A DNA stretch of 64,000 nucleotides from Microcella daejeonensis (GCF_026625045.1 NZ_CP113089.1:2418001-2482000), one strand, 5' to 3'. Counted from the first letter of the stretch, positions 21,009 through 30,640 are shown. The notes: generated from the letters alone by a model not told the origin. Numbers and translations: made by a program.

Positions 21009-21913
21009 CCGGGCAGGGGCAGCGGCATCCCGACATGCCCGCCGTCGACCGGGCTGCCGCCTCGCGCGCCGCGGTGGAGGCTCGCCGCGCCCGCGCCGCG
21101 GTCAAGCAGGCGGTGCGCGCGGGGGAGCGCAGTGCGCTCTCCGTCGCCGAGACGGCCTGGCGCGATGCCGAGAGCGTCGAGGCGGGGATGCGCGTGCGCG
21201 ACTTGCTCGCCACCCTCAAGGGTCTCGGCCCGACGCGCACGCTCGCGGCGCTGGAGTCGCTCGGCATCGCCGAGGTGAAGAGGCTCGGCGGCCTCGGGCA
21301 CCGGCAGCGGCAGGCGCTGCGCTCCTGGCTGCGCTCGCGCGAGGCCGTCGCGGGGCACGGCCGGCTCGTCGTGCTCGCCGGGCCGACGGCGGTCGGCAAG
21401 GGGACGGTCTCGGCGTTCATCCGCGAGAACTTCCCCGAGGTGCTGCTGAGCGTCTCGGCGACGACCCGCACCCCCCGCCCGGGCGAGATCGACGGCGTTC
21501 ACTACTACTTCCTCGACGACGAGCGCTTCGACGCGATGGTCGCGGCGGACGAGTTCCTGGAGTGGGCCGTCGTGCACAATCAGAGCCGCTACGGCACGCC
21601 GCGCCCGCCCGTGGCGGCCGCGCTCGCGGAGGGGCGCAGCGTGCTGCTCGAGATCGATCTCGACGGGGCGCGGCAGGTGCGGCGCGCGATGCCGGAGGCC
21701 GTGCTCGTGTTCCTGCTGCCGCCGACCTGGGAGGAGCTCGTGCGGCGGCTCGTCGGCCGGGGCACCGAATCCGCCGAGGAGCAGGCCCGCCGTCTGCGCA
21801 CCGCGACCGTCGAGCTGGCGGCGCAGGACGAGTTCGACGTGCTCGTCGTCAACGATGATGTCGAGCGCGCCGCCCGGGAGGTCGTAGACTTGCTGGCAGT
21901 GCCCCGCGCGTGA
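21005..21913 (+). CDS. gmk: Fusion of mIHF-like nucleoid domain to guanylate kinase
   Basis: 302-residue protein with two parts in one frame. Residues about 12-110 resemble actinobacterial integration host factor (mIHF): an N-terminal Arg/Ala/Lys helix, then [24 protein letters not shown] and [13 protein letters not shown], the helix-two-turn-helix DNA-binding block. Residues about 120-302 are a full guanylate kinase (GMP to GDP) with P-loop [24 protein letters not shown] and [10 protein letters not shown]. In mycobacteria mihF and gmk are separate neighbours, so this looks like fusion of adjacent genes. No stop, start or ribosome site separates the halves. Normal guanylate kinase is about 200 residues. 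Confidence 0.9.
   Translation: MTGQGQRHPDMPAVDRAAASRAAVEARRARAAVKQAVRAGERSALSVAETAWRDAESVEAGMRVRDLLATLKGLGPTRTLAALESLGIAEVKRLGGLGHRQRQALRSWLRSREAVAGHGRLVVLAGPTAVGKGTVSAFIRENFPEVLLSVSATTRTPRPGEIDGVHYYFLDDERFDAMVAADEFLEWAVVHNQSRYGTPRPPVAAALAEGRSVLLEIDLDGARQVRRAMPEAVLVFLLPPTWEELVRRLVGRGTESAEEQARRLRTATVELAAQDEFDVLVVNDDVERAAREVVDLLAVPRA
21885..21890 (+). promoter_or_regulatory. Possible -10 box for rpoZ (TAGACT) inside the gmk 3' end
   Basis: TAGACT lies 23 nt before the end of gmk. Transcription from about 21897 would give rpoZ a leader of about 72 nt with acggag as ribosome site. Because it overlaps coding sequence the match could be chance. Confidence 0.3.
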
Positions 21914-21968
21914 TCGCGCGCCCGAGCACGCCGACGCACCCGCACGACGACGACATTACGGAGCAGAC

Positions 21969-22229
21969 ATGGCCGCCAGCAAGACCCAGGGCATCATCGA
22001 TCCCCCCATCGACCAGCTGCTGACGAAGGTCGACTCCAAGTACCAGCTCGTCATCTTCGCCTCGAAGCGCGCCCGTCAGATCAACGACTACTACGCCGAC
22101 CTGCACGAGGGCTCGCTGTTCGACAACGTCGGCCCGCTCGTCGACTCGACCGTCGACGACAAGCCCCTCTCGGTCGCCATGCACGAGATCAGCGAGGGCA
22201 AGCTCGTCCTCACCAAGCTCCCCGAGTAG
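21969..22229 (+). CDS. rpoZ: DNA-directed RNA polymerase omega subunit
   Basis: 86-residue omega subunit that helps assemble RNA polymerase and binds beta-prime. Seen: [30 protein letters not shown], here named for its two conserved parts, the DQLL...SKY helix and the ASKRARQIN block, plus [14 protein letters not shown] at the C terminus. The ATG at 21969 follows an acggag ribosome site. The gmk-rpoZ-coaBC-metK order is conserved in Actinobacteria. Confidence 0.95.
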   Translation: MAASKTQGIIDPPIDQLLTKVDSKYQLVIFASKRARQINDYYADLHEGSLFDNVGPLVDSTVDDKPLSVAMHEISEGKLVLTKLPE

Positions 22230-22239
22230 AGCCCGCAGC

Positions 22240-23454
22240 ATGACCGGGTCGCCCGCGACCCCGTCCGGCCGGCTGACCGTCGTCGTCGGCATCACCGGCG
22301 GCATCGCGGCCTACAAGGCGGTCGGCGTCGCGCGCGGCTTCGTCCTCGCCGGGCACGACGTGCACGTCATCGCCACCGAGGGGGCGCTGCGCTTCGTCGG
22401 TCGGCCGACCCTCGAGGCGATCAGCCGCAACCCGGTGCACACCGACCTCTACGAGGGCGTCGCCGAGGTGCGCCACGTCGCCCTGGGGCAGCGCGCCGAC
22501 CTCATCGTCATCGCCCCGGCGACCGCGCACACGATCGCCTCGCTCGCCGCGGGGCTCGCCGGCGACCTGCTCGGCACCACCGTGCTCGCCTCCGAGGCCC
22601 CGCTCGTGATCGCCCCGGCGATGCACACCGAGATGTGGGGCAATGCGGCGACGCGCGCGAACATCGCCACGCTCCGCGAGCGCGGCGTGCACGTCGTCGG
22701 CCCCGCCTCCGGCGCCCTCACCGGCACCGACGTGGGCGCCGGCCGCATGGCGGAGCCCGACGAGATCGTCGCCGAGGCGCTCGCGCTCGTCGGCCCGCGC
22801 GACCTCGTCGGCCGGCGCATCCTCATCTCGGCCGGCGGAACGCGCGAGCCCCTCGACCCCGTCCGCTTCCTCGGCAACCGGTCGAGCGGTCGGCAGGGCA
22901 CGGCCCTCGCCCGAGCGGCGCTCGCCCGGGGGGCCGAGGTCACCCTCGTCGCCGCCCACCTCGAGGTGGATGCCCCCGCCGGGGCCGCCCTCGAGCACGT
23001 CGAGACCACGGCCGACCTCCTGCAGGCCATGACGCGCCTGGCCCCCGACCACGACACGGTCATCATGGCTGCCGCCGTGGCCGACTTCCGCCCGCGCGAG
23101 GTCGCGGCCGGCAAGCTCAAGAAGAGCGAGGACGACGAGCGGGGCCTGACGCTCGAGCTGGAGCGCACCCCCGACGTGCTCGCCGCCCTCGCCGCGGGCC
23201 GCGCGCCCGGTCAGCGCATCGTAGGCTTCGCCGCCGAGACCGAGCGGGAGGAGCGCGCGCTCGTGGAGCTCGCCGCGGGCAAGGCGCGCCGCAAGGGCGC
23301 CGATCTGATCGTGGTCAACCGGGTCGGCTGGAGCGAGGGCTTCGGCACGCAGACCAACGACGTCATGATCGTGCGAGCCGACGGTAGCGTGGTCTCCACC
23401 GCCTCGGGGGACAAGCTGTCGGTGGCCGACCGTATCCTCGACGCGATCGGCTGA
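22240..23454 (+). CDS. coaBC: Bifunctional phosphopantothenoylcysteine decarboxylase / phosphopantothenate--cysteine ligase
   Basis: 404-residue CoA biosynthesis enzyme. The N-terminal flavoprotein CoaC domain (about 1-185) has [12 protein letters not shown], the catalytic His in [27 protein letters not shown] and the PAMHTEMW loop (usual form PAMNxxMW). The C-terminal CoaB ligase domain (about 190-404) has [35 protein letters not shown] with the catalytic Lys, and GFAAET. It starts 10 nt after rpoZ. Product feeds pantetheine phosphate; coaE, the last CoA enzyme, is also in this window. Confidence 0.94.
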   Translation: MTGSPATPSGRLTVVVGITGGIAAYKAVGVARGFVLAGHDVHVIATEGALRFVGRPTLEAISRNPVHTDLYEGVAEVRHVALGQRADLIVIAPATAHTIASLAAGLAGDLLGTTVLASEAPLVIAPAMHTEMWGNAATRANIATLRERGVHVVGPASGALTGTDVGAGRMAEPDEIVAEALALVGPRDLVGRRILISAGGTREPLDPVRFLGNRSSGRQGTALARAALARGAEVTLVAAHLEVDAPAGAALEHVETTADLLQAMTRLAPDHDTVIMAAAVADFRPREVAAGKLKKSEDDERGLTLELERTPDVLAALAAGRAPGQRIVGFAAETEREERALVELAAGKARRKGADLIVVNRVGWSEGFGTQTNDVMIVRADGSVVSTASGDKLSVADRILDAIG

Positions 23455-23551
23455 ACCGGCCTCCGCGCCGATCGCGCTCCGCGCCGGCTCCACCCCACCG
23501 CGCTGCCGCGGCACTCCACGACCACGCTCGACTCGACGGGAACGCACCACC

Positions 23552-24745
23552 ATGACCGACCTCCGCCTCTTCACCTCCGAATCGGTCACCGAGGGCCACC
23601 CCGACAAGATCTGCGACCAGGTCTCCGATTCGATCCTCGATGCGCTGCTCGCCGTCGACCCGCACGCGCGGGTCGCCGTCGAGACCCTCGTCACGACGGG
23701 CCTCGTGCACGTCGCGGGCGAGGTCTCGACGGTCGGCTACGTCGACATCCCCGGCATCGTCCGCCAGCGCGTCACCGACATCGGCTACACCTCCTCCGAC
23801 GTGTGGTTCGACGGCCGCTCCTGCGGCGTCTCGATCTCGATCGGCGGCCAGTCGCCCGACATCGCGCAGGGCGTCGACGCCGCCTACGAGTCGCGCGAGC
23901 AGGCGAGCGCCGACGCGGGCGACGTCCAGGGCGCCGGCGACCAGGGCATCATGTTCGGCTACGCCACCCGCGAGACCGCGCAGCTCATGCCGCTGCCCAT
24001 CTGGCTCGCGCACCGCCTCGCCGAGCGCCTCGCCGAGGTGCGCAAGACGGGAGTGCTCGACTACCTCGCCCCCGACGGCAAGACCCAGGTCACCGTCGGC
24101 TACGAGGGCCAGGTGCCGAAGACGATCGAGACGATCGTGCTGTCGACGCAGCACCTCGACTCGGTCACGACCGAGCAGCTGCGCGCCGAGGTCGAGCAGC
24201 AGGTGATCCGCCCCGTGCTCGAGGCGCACGGGTTCGGCGACCAGCGCCCGCGCATCCTCATCAACCCCACCGGCCGCTTCGTCATCGGCGGCCCGCAGGG
24301 CGACGCCGGGCTCACCGGCCGCAAGATCATCGTCGACACCTACGGCGGCGCCTCGCGGCACGGCGGCGGCGCGTTCTCCGGCAAGGACCCGTCGAAGGTC
24401 GACCGCTCCGCCGCCTACGCCATGCGCTGGGTCGCCAAGAACGCCGTCGCCGCCGGTCTCGCCGACCGCCTCGAGGTGCAGGTCGCCTACGCCATCGGCA
24501 AGGCATCGCCCGTCGGGCTCTACGTCGAGACCTTCGGCACCCACCACGTGCCCGAGGCGCGCATCCAGTCCGCCATCCAGGAGGTGTTCGACCTGCGGCC
24601 CGGCGCGATCGTGCGCGATCTCGACCTGCTGCGCCCCATCTACGCGCGCACCTCCACCTACGGCCACTTCGGGCGCGAGCTGCCCGAGTTCACCTGGGAG
24701 CGCACCGACCGCGCCGACGATCTGCGCGCGGCGGCCGGCCTCTGA
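23552..24745 (+). CDS. metK: S-adenosylmethionine synthase
   Basis: 397-residue enzyme forming S-adenosylmethionine from methionine and ATP. Signatures: [26 protein letters not shown] and the P-loop-like [19 protein letters not shown]. The 97-nt gap before the ATG contains a gggaa ribosome site but no recognisable SAM riboswitch. Conserved position between coaBC and priA. Length and motifs are normal. Confidence 0.97.
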   Translation: MTDLRLFTSESVTEGHPDKICDQVSDSILDALLAVDPHARVAVETLVTTGLVHVAGEVSTVGYVDIPGIVRQRVTDIGYTSSDVWFDGRSCGVSISIGGQSPDIAQGVDAAYESREQASADAGDVQGAGDQGIMFGYATRETAQLMPLPIWLAHRLAERLAEVRKTGVLDYLAPDGKTQVTVGYEGQVPKTIETIVLSTQHLDSVTTEQLRAEVEQQVIRPVLEAHGFGDQRPRILINPTGRFVIGGPQGDAGLTGRKIIVDTYGGASRHGGGAFSGKDPSKVDRSAAYAMRWVAKNAVAAGLADRLEVQVAYAIGKASPVGLYVETFGTHHVPEARIQSAIQEVFDLRPGAIVRDLDLLRPIYARTSTYGHFGRELPEFTWERTDRADDLRAAAGL

Positions 24746-24777
24746 TCCCGCCCGCGCCGAGCCCGTCCGAGCCGCGC

Positions 24778-27078
24778 ATGCCCGAGTCGAGCCCGATCGG
24801 GCGGAGTGCGGCCGAGCAGCACGACGTCGGCGCGACGGCCATCGCGCGCGTGCTGCTCGACTCGCCGCTGCCGCAGCTCGACCGGCTCTTCGACTACCGC
24901 ATCCCGCCGCGCCTGCGCGCCTTGGCCGTTCCGGGCGTGCGGGTCACCGTCCCGCTGCGGGCCGCCGGGCGGCAGGCGAGCGGCTACCTCATCGAGGTGG
25001 TCGACGAGCAGTCCTTCGAGGGCGTGCTGAGCGAGCTCGTCGACGTCGTCTCGGCCGTGCCCGTGCTGCAGCCGGAGGTCTACCGGCTCATCCGGCGCGC
25101 GGCCGATCGCGCCGCGGGCACCGCGAGCGACCTCGCCCGCCTCGTCATCCCGACCCGGCAGGTGCGCGTCGAGAAGGCCTGGCTCGCCCGCCGTGCCGCC
25201 GAGCAGGCCGCCATCGAGGAGGCGGTCTCAGAGGACGCTGCCACCGCGGACGCGGCCTCGGAGGGCCCGGCAGCCGAGAACCCGGCCCCGGAGGGCCCGG
25301 CAGCCGAGAACCCGGCCCCGGAGGGTCCGGCAGCCGAGAACCCGGCCCCGGAGGGCCCGGCCCCGGAGGGCCCGGCCGCCGAGGGCCCGGCCGTGACCGC
25401 CCCCGTCGTCCTCGGCTACGACCCGGCCGCGATCGACGCCCTCCTCGACCCCGCAGCCCCGGGCCCCCGGCGCCGCGTAGCCCTCACGGCGATCCCCGAA
25501 CCGGCCCCCGTCCCCGATCCCGACGCGCCCTCCGGCCGCCGCTGGATGCCCGCCGCGGCCCGCACGCTCGCCGAGCTCGCCGCCGCGACTCTCGCCCGCG
25601 GCCGCTCGGCCATCGTCAGCGTGCCCGACTACCGCGACCTCGAGAACGTCGCCGCGGCGCTGAAGGTGCTCGTCCCCGCCGACGGAGTCGCCCGCGTCGA
25701 CGCCGGCCAGTCGAACCCCGACCGCTACCGGGGGTTCCTGCGGGCGCTCGAGCCGCGCCCGGTCATCGTGCTCGGCATGCGCACCGCGGTCGCCGCTCCG
25801 GCCCACGACCTCGGTCTCATCGCCCTCTGGGACGACGGCGACGGCCTGCACGTCGAGCCGCACGCCCCGGGCGTGCACACCCGCGACCTCGCCCTGCTGC
25901 GGCAGGAGGACTCGGGCGCGGCGCTCGTGCTCGCCTCCCACGCCCGCACGACCGATGTGCAGCGCCTGGTCGAGGTCGGCTACGTCGGCGAGCTCGCTCC
26001 GACCCCCGCCCGTCGGCGGCGGATCACCCCGACCGCGCAGCTCACGAGCGCCGACGGGCCCGCGGCGCGGGCCCGCATCCCTTCGACCGCCTGGCGCACC
26101 GTCGCCGCCGCCCTCGACGAGGGCCCCGTGCTCGTGCAGGTGGCCCGGCCCGGCTACGCGCCGCGCCTCGCCTGCGCCGACTGCGGCGAGACCGCCCGCT
26201 GCACCGCCTGCCAGGGTCCGATCGCGCAGAAGCGGCAGGGCGCGACCCCGGCCTGCCAGTGGTGCGGGGCGCTCGCGGTCGAGTGGCGGTGCTCCCGGTG
26301 CGAGGGCGAGCGCTGGCGCACCGTGGGCAGCGGCTCGGGCCGCACCGCCGACGAGCTCGGCCGCGCGTTCCCCGGCGCGCGCATCATCGTCGCCGACGGC
26401 GAGGCCGGGGTGCAGCACGTGCCCGCGGGCCGCACGCTCGTCGTCGCCACCCGCGGCGCCGAGCCCGTCGCCGAGGGCGGGTACCGCGCCGTACTGCTGC
26501 TCGACGGGGAGCGCATGCTCGCGCGCGAGAGCCTGCGCGTCGTCGAGGACTGCGTGCGCTGGTGGTGCACCGCGGCCGCCCTCGCCGCGCCCGACGCCCC
26601 CGTCATGCTCGTCGGGGTGGGCGGCGCGGTCGCCTCGGCGCTCGCGATGGGGCAGCCCGAGCGCATCGCGGCCGAAGAGCTCGCCGATCGGCGCCTGCTG
26701 CGGTTCCCGCCGGCGGTGCGCGTCGCGGCGATGGTCGGCGAGCCCGAGCAGGTGGCGCGCGCCTCGGCCGAGGTCGCCGCGCTCGAGGGCGTCGACGTGC
26801 TCGGCCCGGTCGAGCTCGACGAGGATCGCGTGCGGGCGATCGTGCGCTTCGACTACGCCCGCGGGGCCGAGGTCGCCGAGACCCTCAAAGTCGCGCTCAT
26901 CCGCTCGGCCACCGCCAAGCCCCGCCGGGTCGACGGTCGGCCGCCGCGGCGCCGGGTTCCCGGTCTGCGGGTCCGCTTCGACGACCACGAGCCCTTCGAC
27001 GACCCCGCGCCCGGCCGGCCGGCGGCGTCCCCCGCGCGCGCGGCCGATGCTCCGCCCTCGGGGAGAATGGGGGGATGA
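24778..27078 (+). CDS. priA: PriA-like replication restart protein, helicase motifs degenerate
   Basis: 766-residue PriA homolog. The N-terminal PriA DNA-binding domain (LDRLFDYRIPPRL) and a Zn region with four CxxC-like pairs starting at Cys466 (CADCGETARCTACQG, CQWC, CSRC) are retained. The expected Walker A is not found, and the DEAH position reads LWDDGD, so it probably lacks ATPase activity. This loss is known for actinobacterial PriA. Between the DNA-binding domain and the core lies a Pro/Glu/Ala-rich insert encoded by a minisatellite (25261-25395). The ATG at 24778 is the first sensible start after metK. The end overlaps fmt (ATGA). Confidence 0.88.
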   Translation: MPESSPIGRSAAEQHDVGATAIARVLLDSPLPQLDRLFDYRIPPRLRALAVPGVRVTVPLRAAGRQASGYLIEVVDEQSFEGVLSELVDVVSAVPVLQPEVYRLIRRAADRAAGTASDLARLVIPTRQVRVEKAWLARRAAEQAAIEEAVSEDAATADAASEGPAAENPAPEGPAAENPAPEGPAAENPAPEGPAPEGPAAEGPAVTAPVVLGYDPAAIDALLDPAAPGPRRRVALTAIPEPAPVPDPDAPSGRRWMPAAARTLAELAAATLARGRSAIVSVPDYRDLENVAAALKVLVPADGVARVDAGQSNPDRYRGFLRALEPRPVIVLGMRTAVAAPAHDLGLIALWDDGDGLHVEPHAPGVHTRDLALLRQEDSGAALVLASHARTTDVQRLVEVGYVGELAPTPARRRRITPTAQLTSADGPAARARIPSTAWRTVAAALDEGPVLVQVARPGYAPRLACADCGETARCTACQGPIAQKRQGATPACQWCGALAVEWRCSRCEGERWRTVGSGSGRTADELGRAFPGARIIVADGEAGVQHVPAGRTLVVATRGAEPVAEGGYRAVLLLDGERMLARESLRVVEDCVRWWCTAAALAAPDAPVMLVGVGGAVASALAMGQPERIAAEELADRRLLRFPPAVRVAAMVGEPEQVARASAEVAALEGVDVLGPVELDEDRVRAIVRFDYARGAEVAETLKVALIRSATAKPRRVDGRPPRRRVPGLRVRFDDHEPFDDPAPGRPAASPARAADAPPSGRMGG
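25261..25395 (+). repeat. In-frame minisatellite in priA: three 30-bp units then three 15-bp units
   Basis: Three 30-bp units (25261-25290, 25291-25320, 25321-25350) encode EGPAAENPAP three times; the first two are identical and the third differs by one base. Three related 15-bp units follow (25351-25395), encoding EGPAP, EGPAA and EGPAV. Unit lengths are multiples of three, so expansion or contraction would keep frame. The peptide is a flexible acidic/proline linker. Confidence 0.95.
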
Positions 27079-28007
27079 CCGCTCTGCGCCTCGTCGTCGC
27101 CGGCAGCCCCGCCGCCGCCGTGCCCACCCTCGACGCCCTCGCCGCGGGCCCGCACGAGATCGTGCGCGTCATCACGCGTCCGGCCTCCCCGCTCGGCCGC
27201 AAGCGCGTCATCACGCCCACGCCCGTCGCCCAGGCCGCCGAGCGCCACGGCATCCCCGTCGTGGAGGCCGCCCGCCTAGCCGACGTGCAGGCCGAGCTGC
27301 TCGAGCTCGAGGTCGACCTCGGCGTCATCGTCGCCTACGGCGGTCTCGTCCGCGCCCCGCTGCTGCAGTGGCCGCGGCTCGGCTGGATCAACCTGCACTT
27401 CTCGCTGCTGCCCGCCTGGCGCGGGGCCGCCCCGGTGCAGCGCGCGATCATGGCGGGGGAGGAGCGCACCGGCGCGACCGTCTTCCAGCTCACCGAGGGT
27501 CTCGATGAGGGCGACTGGTACGCCCGCCTCGAGGAGCCGATCGGCGCCCACCGCACGGCCGGGGCGCTGCTCGAGAGCCTCAGCAACTCCGGCGCCGCCC
27601 TCACCGCCCGCGTCGTCGACGAGCTCGCCGCCGGCACGGCCGTCGCGCGCCCGCAGGAGGGCGAGGTGACGCTCGCGCCGAAGCTCGTGCGCGAGGACGC
27701 GCGCATCCACTGGGACTCCCCGGTCGATGCGGTGCACGCCCGCGTGCGCGGCGTCACGCCCGAACCGGGCGCCTTCACGACGATCATCGGCTCGGATGCC
27801 GTGCTCAAGGTGCTCGAGGCGGCCCCCGCCCGCGAGGCCGCGCCGCTCGCCCCAGGCAGGCTCGCGCTCCTCGACGGCCGCCCGCTCGTCGGCACCGCCT
27901 CCCAGCCCCTGGAGCTGCTGCGCGTGCAGCCCGCCGGCAAGCCCGCCATGCCCGCCGTCGACTGGGCGCGCGGACTCGACGCCGCCGCGCTGCCGGAGCT
28001 CGCATGA
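27075..28007 (+). CDS. fmt: Methionyl-tRNA formyltransferase
   Basis: 310-residue enzyme formylating initiator Met-tRNA with 10-formyl-THF. The catalytic region NLHFSLLPAWRGAAPVQRAI with the Asn/His pair is clear, as are GEERTGATVFQLTEGLDEGD and the C-terminal OB-like domain. The usual start motif appears as RLVVAGSPAAAVPTL. The ATG at 27075 overlaps the priA stop. The preceding gagaat followed by six G can be read as a leaderless -10 or as a ribosome site; I cannot separate these. The stop overlaps rsmB. Confidence 0.95.
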   Translation: MTALRLVVAGSPAAAVPTLDALAAGPHEIVRVITRPASPLGRKRVITPTPVAQAAERHGIPVVEAARLADVQAELLELEVDLGVIVAYGGLVRAPLLQWPRLGWINLHFSLLPAWRGAAPVQRAIMAGEERTGATVFQLTEGLDEGDWYARLEEPIGAHRTAGALLESLSNSGAALTARVVDELAAGTAVARPQEGEVTLAPKLVREDARIHWDSPVDAVHARVRGVTPEPGAFTTIIGSDAVLKVLEAAPAREAAPLAPGRLALLDGRPLVGTASQPLELLRVQPAGKPAMPAVDWARGLDAAALPELA

Positions 28008-29527
28008 GCCCCGCACCCCGCCGTCCCGGCCGTGCCGGCGGCGACCACCGCGACGACCGCCGCGACCGGCGCGACCGCGCCGACGGCACCGCCTCGCGCG
28101 ACGCGCGCCGCCCCGCCGTGCGCGAGCAGGCGACGCCCCGGCGCATCGCCTTCGACGTCGTGCACGCGGTCTCGGCCGAGGACGCGTACGCGAACCTGGT
28201 GCTGCCGCAGCGCCTGCGCCGGGCATCCCTTCACGGCGCCGACGCCGCCTTCGCCACCGAGCTCGCCTACGGCACGCTGCGCCGCCGCGGCTTCTACGAC
28301 GCCGTGATCCGCGAGGCCTCGGGCCGCGACCTCGACGCCATCGACCCCGCCGCCCTCGACCTGCTGTGCCTCGGCGCCCACCAGCTGCTCGGCATGAGCA
28401 CCCCGGTGCACGCGGCCGTCGACGAGACGGTCGGCCTCACCCGCCCCCTCGGCCTCGCCCGCGCCACGGGCTTCGTCAACGCCGTCATGCGCCGCATCAG
28501 CGAGCGCACGGCGCCGGAGTGGGCCGCACGGCTGCTGCGCGGCGTCGACGATCCCGACGAGCGTCTCGCCATCGCCACGGCGCACCCGGTCTGGGTCGTC
28601 GTCGCCCTGCGCGCCGCCCTCGAGCGCGAGGGCAGGGGCGGCGAGCTCGAGGCCCTGCTCGAGTCCGACAACGTCCCCGCCCGCGTCACCCTCGCCGCGC
28701 TGCCCGGGCTCGCGCAGCCGGGCGACCTCGGCGAGGAGGTCGACCCGACGCCCTACTCGCCGCTGGGGCGCCGCGCCGCCTCCGGCGATCCCGGCGACGA
28801 CCCCGCCGTCGCCGCCGGTCGGGTGCGCGTGCAGGACGAGGGCTCGCAGCTCGCCGCCCTCGCCCTCAGCCGCGCGCGTCCCGTCGCCGCGGGCGAGCGC
28901 TGGCTCGACCTCTGCGCCGGGCCAGGGGGCAAGGCGGCCCTGCTCGCCGCCGAGGCGCGCGCCGGGGGAGCCCGCTTCACCGCGAACGAGGTCGTGCCCG
29001 CGCGGGCCGGCCTCGTGCAGCGCGCCCTCGCCGCGGTCGATCCCGCGGTCGAGGTGCGCACCGCCGATGGGCGCGACATCGGTCGCACCGACCGCCACGG
29101 CTTCGACCGCATCCTGCTCGACGCGCCCTGCACGGGTCTCGGCGCCCTGCGCCGCCGACCCGAGGCCCGCTGGCGCAAGCGTCCCGACGACGTCCCCGAG
29201 CTCGCCGCGCTGCAGGCCGAGCTGCTCGACGCCGCTCTCGACGCGCTCGCCCCGGGCGGGCTGCTCGCCTACGTCACCTGCTCCCCGCATCCCGACGAGA
29301 CGACGGGCGTCGTCGACCGCGTGCTGGATGCCCGTCCCGAGGTCGTCCGCGTCGACACCGCCGCCGTGCTCGCCGGCGTCACGCGCGCACCCCTCGACCT
29401 CGGATCCCTCGACGGCGCCGTGCAGCTCTGGCCGCACCGCCACGGCACCGACGCCATGTTCATCCAGCTGCTGACCGTCCCGGCCGCGCCCCCCTCCGCC
29501 CCGGCCGCGGATAGCCTGGGCGCGTGA
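28004..29527 (+). CDS. rsmB: 16S rRNA cytosine-C5 methyltransferase (RsmB/Fmu/Sun)
   Basis: 507-residue SAM-dependent RNA methyltransferase. An Arg/Asp-rich N-terminal tail of about 40 residues precedes a NusB-like RNA-binding domain (AFDVVHAVSAEDAYANLVLP, ALDLLCLGAHQLLGM). The C-terminal Rossmann domain has SAM site WLDLCAGPGGKAALLAAEA, DAPCTGLGALRRRPEARWR with one catalytic Cys, and YVTCSPHPDETTGVV with the second. Overlaps fmt and rpe by 4 nt each. The fmt-rsmB-rpe order is conserved. Confidence 0.93.
   Translation: MSPAPRRPGRAGGDHRDDRRDRRDRADGTASRDARRPAVREQATPRRIAFDVVHAVSAEDAYANLVLPQRLRRASLHGADAAFATELAYGTLRRRGFYDAVIREASGRDLDAIDPAALDLLCLGAHQLLGMSTPVHAAVDETVGLTRPLGLARATGFVNAVMRRISERTAPEWAARLLRGVDDPDERLAIATAHPVWVVVALRAALEREGRGGELEALLESDNVPARVTLAALPGLAQPGDLGEEVDPTPYSPLGRRAASGDPGDDPAVAAGRVRVQDEGSQLAALALSRARPVAAGERWLDLCAGPGGKAALLAAEARAGGARFTANEVVPARAGLVQRALAAVDPAVEVRTADGRDIGRTDRHGFDRILLDAPCTGLGALRRRPEARWRKRPDDVPELAALQAELLDAALDALAPGGLLAYVTCSPHPDETTGVVDRVLDARPEVVRVDTAAVLAGVTRAPLDLGSLDGAVQLWPHRHGTDAMFIQLLTVPAAPPSAPAADSLGA
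29512..29517 (+). promoter_or_regulatory. Leaderless -10 box for rpe (TAGCCT)
   Basis: TAGCCT ends exactly 6 nt before the rpe GTG at 29524, inside the last codons of rsmB. It fits the window-wide leaderless pattern and would allow rpe to be expressed apart from rsmB despite their 4-nt overlap. Confidence 0.5.
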
Positions 29528-30189
29528 CCGTGCGCATCCATCCGAGCATCCTGTCGGCCGACTTCGTCAACCTCGAGCGGGAGGTCGGGCGGATCACCGC
29601 GGCCGACGCCGTGCACGTCGACGTCATGGACAACCACTTCGTGCCGAACCTCACCTTCGGTCCGCAGATGGTCGAGCGCCTGCAGGCGGTGTCGAGCATC
29701 CCGCTCGACGTGCACCTCATGATCGCCGACGTCGACCGCTGGGCCCCCGGCTACGCCGAGCTCGGCGCCGAGTGCGTCACCTTCCACGCCGAGGCGGCCG
29801 CCGACGTCGTCGCCACCGCCCGGGCGCTGCGCGAGCGGGGCTCGCTCGCCGGTCTCGCGCTCAAGCCCGGCACGCCCGTGGAGCCGTACCTGGAGCTGCT
29901 GCCCGAGTTCGACCAGGTGCTCGTCATGACCGTCGAGCCCGGCTTCGGCGGCCAGTCGTTCATGGCCGAGACGATGCCGAAGCTGCGGTCGCTGCGCGCG
30001 GCGCTGCGCTCGGATGAGCGGAGCATCCGGCTGCAGGTCGACGGGGGCATCACGGTCGACACGATCGGCATCGCCGCCGAGGCGGGGGCCGACACCTTCG
30101 TCGCCGGGTCGAGCGTCTACGGCGCCGACGACGTCGAGGCCGCGATCGCGGGCCTGCGGGCGGCCGCGATCGCCGCGCACGCGCACTGA
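29524..30189 (+). CDS. rpe: Ribulose-phosphate 3-epimerase
   Basis: 221-residue TIM-barrel enzyme interconverting ribulose 5-phosphate and xylulose 5-phosphate in the pentose phosphate pathway. Motifs: HPSILSADFVNLEREV, VDVMDNHFVPNLTFGP (metal His and Asp), DVHLMI, MTVEPGFGGQSFM and QVDGGI. The GTG at 29524 is shared with the rsmB stop. It supplies pentose phosphate for PRPP, used by the his, trp and pyr genes nearby. Confidence 0.96.
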   Translation: MTVRIHPSILSADFVNLEREVGRITAADAVHVDVMDNHFVPNLTFGPQMVERLQAVSSIPLDVHLMIADVDRWAPGYAELGAECVTFHAEAAADVVATARALRERGSLAGLALKPGTPVEPYLELLPEFDQVLVMTVEPGFGGQSFMAETMPKLRSLRAALRSDERSIRLQVDGGITVDTIGIAAEAGADTFVAGSSVYGADDVEAAIAGLRAAAIAAHAH

Positions 30190-30221
30190 CCGCCGCGTCG
30201 CGACCGTCCGGATCGGTCTGA

Positions 30222-30227
30222 TTGGAT
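30222..30227 (+). promoter_or_regulatory. Leaderless -10-like box for the FKBP gene (TTGGAT)
   Basis: TTGGAT ends 6 nt before the ATG at 30234, the correct spacing for a leaderless start. The second base deviates from TANNNT, so the match is weaker than at polA or uvrB. No Shine-Dalgarno sequence is present. Confidence 0.35.
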
Positions 30228-30233
30228 GGACTC

Positions 30234-30602
30234 ATGACCAATCTGAGCAAGCCAGAGATCGACTTCTTCGAGGGCCCCGCGCCGCAGGAGCTCGTCATCA
30301 CCGACCTCGTGGTCGGCGACGGCGCCGAGGCGACGCCCGGCGCCACCGTCGACGTCCACTACGTGGGCGTCGAGTTCGAGACCGGCGAGGAGTTCGACGC
30401 CTCGTGGAACCGCGGCTCGAGCATCAACTTCCCGCTCGGCCAGCTCATCGCCGGCTGGCAACAGGGCATCCCCGGCATGAAGGTCGGCGGCCGTCGGCAG
30501 CTCGTCTGCCCGCCCGCGCTCGCCTACGGTCCGGCCGGCGGCGGCCACCGCCTCTCGGGCAAGACCCTCGTCTTCGTGATCGATCTGCTCGGCGTCAGCT
30601 GA
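30234..30602 (+). CDS. FKBP-type peptidyl-prolyl cis-trans isomerase
   Basis: 122-residue single-domain cytoplasmic FKBP. Seen: [22 protein letters not shown], given here in its parts VHYVGV and GEEFDASW, then [35 protein letters not shown] and [10 protein letters not shown], which form the active-site pocket. No signal peptide or lipobox. I chose the ATG at 30234 over an in-frame TTG 12 nt earlier because the family starts close to this point and the TTG overlaps the promoter-like box. It sits between rpe and hisE without obvious functional link. Confidence 0.92.
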   Translation: MTNLSKPEIDFFEGPAPQELVITDLVVGDGAEATPGATVDVHYVGVEFETGEEFDASWNRGSSINFPLGQLIAGWQQGIPGMKVGGRRQLVCPPALAYGPAGGGHRLSGKTLVFVIDLLGVS

Positions 30603-30640
30603 GCGCACCTCCTCGGGGCCGGGCGGCAGGCGCCGCCCGG

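Noticed and set aside
23455-23551. SAM riboswitch before metK
   Set aside because: The 97-nt gap shows none of the conserved SAM-I, SAM-II or SAM-IV core features that I can recognise; it is mainly GC-rich linker with a ribosome site.
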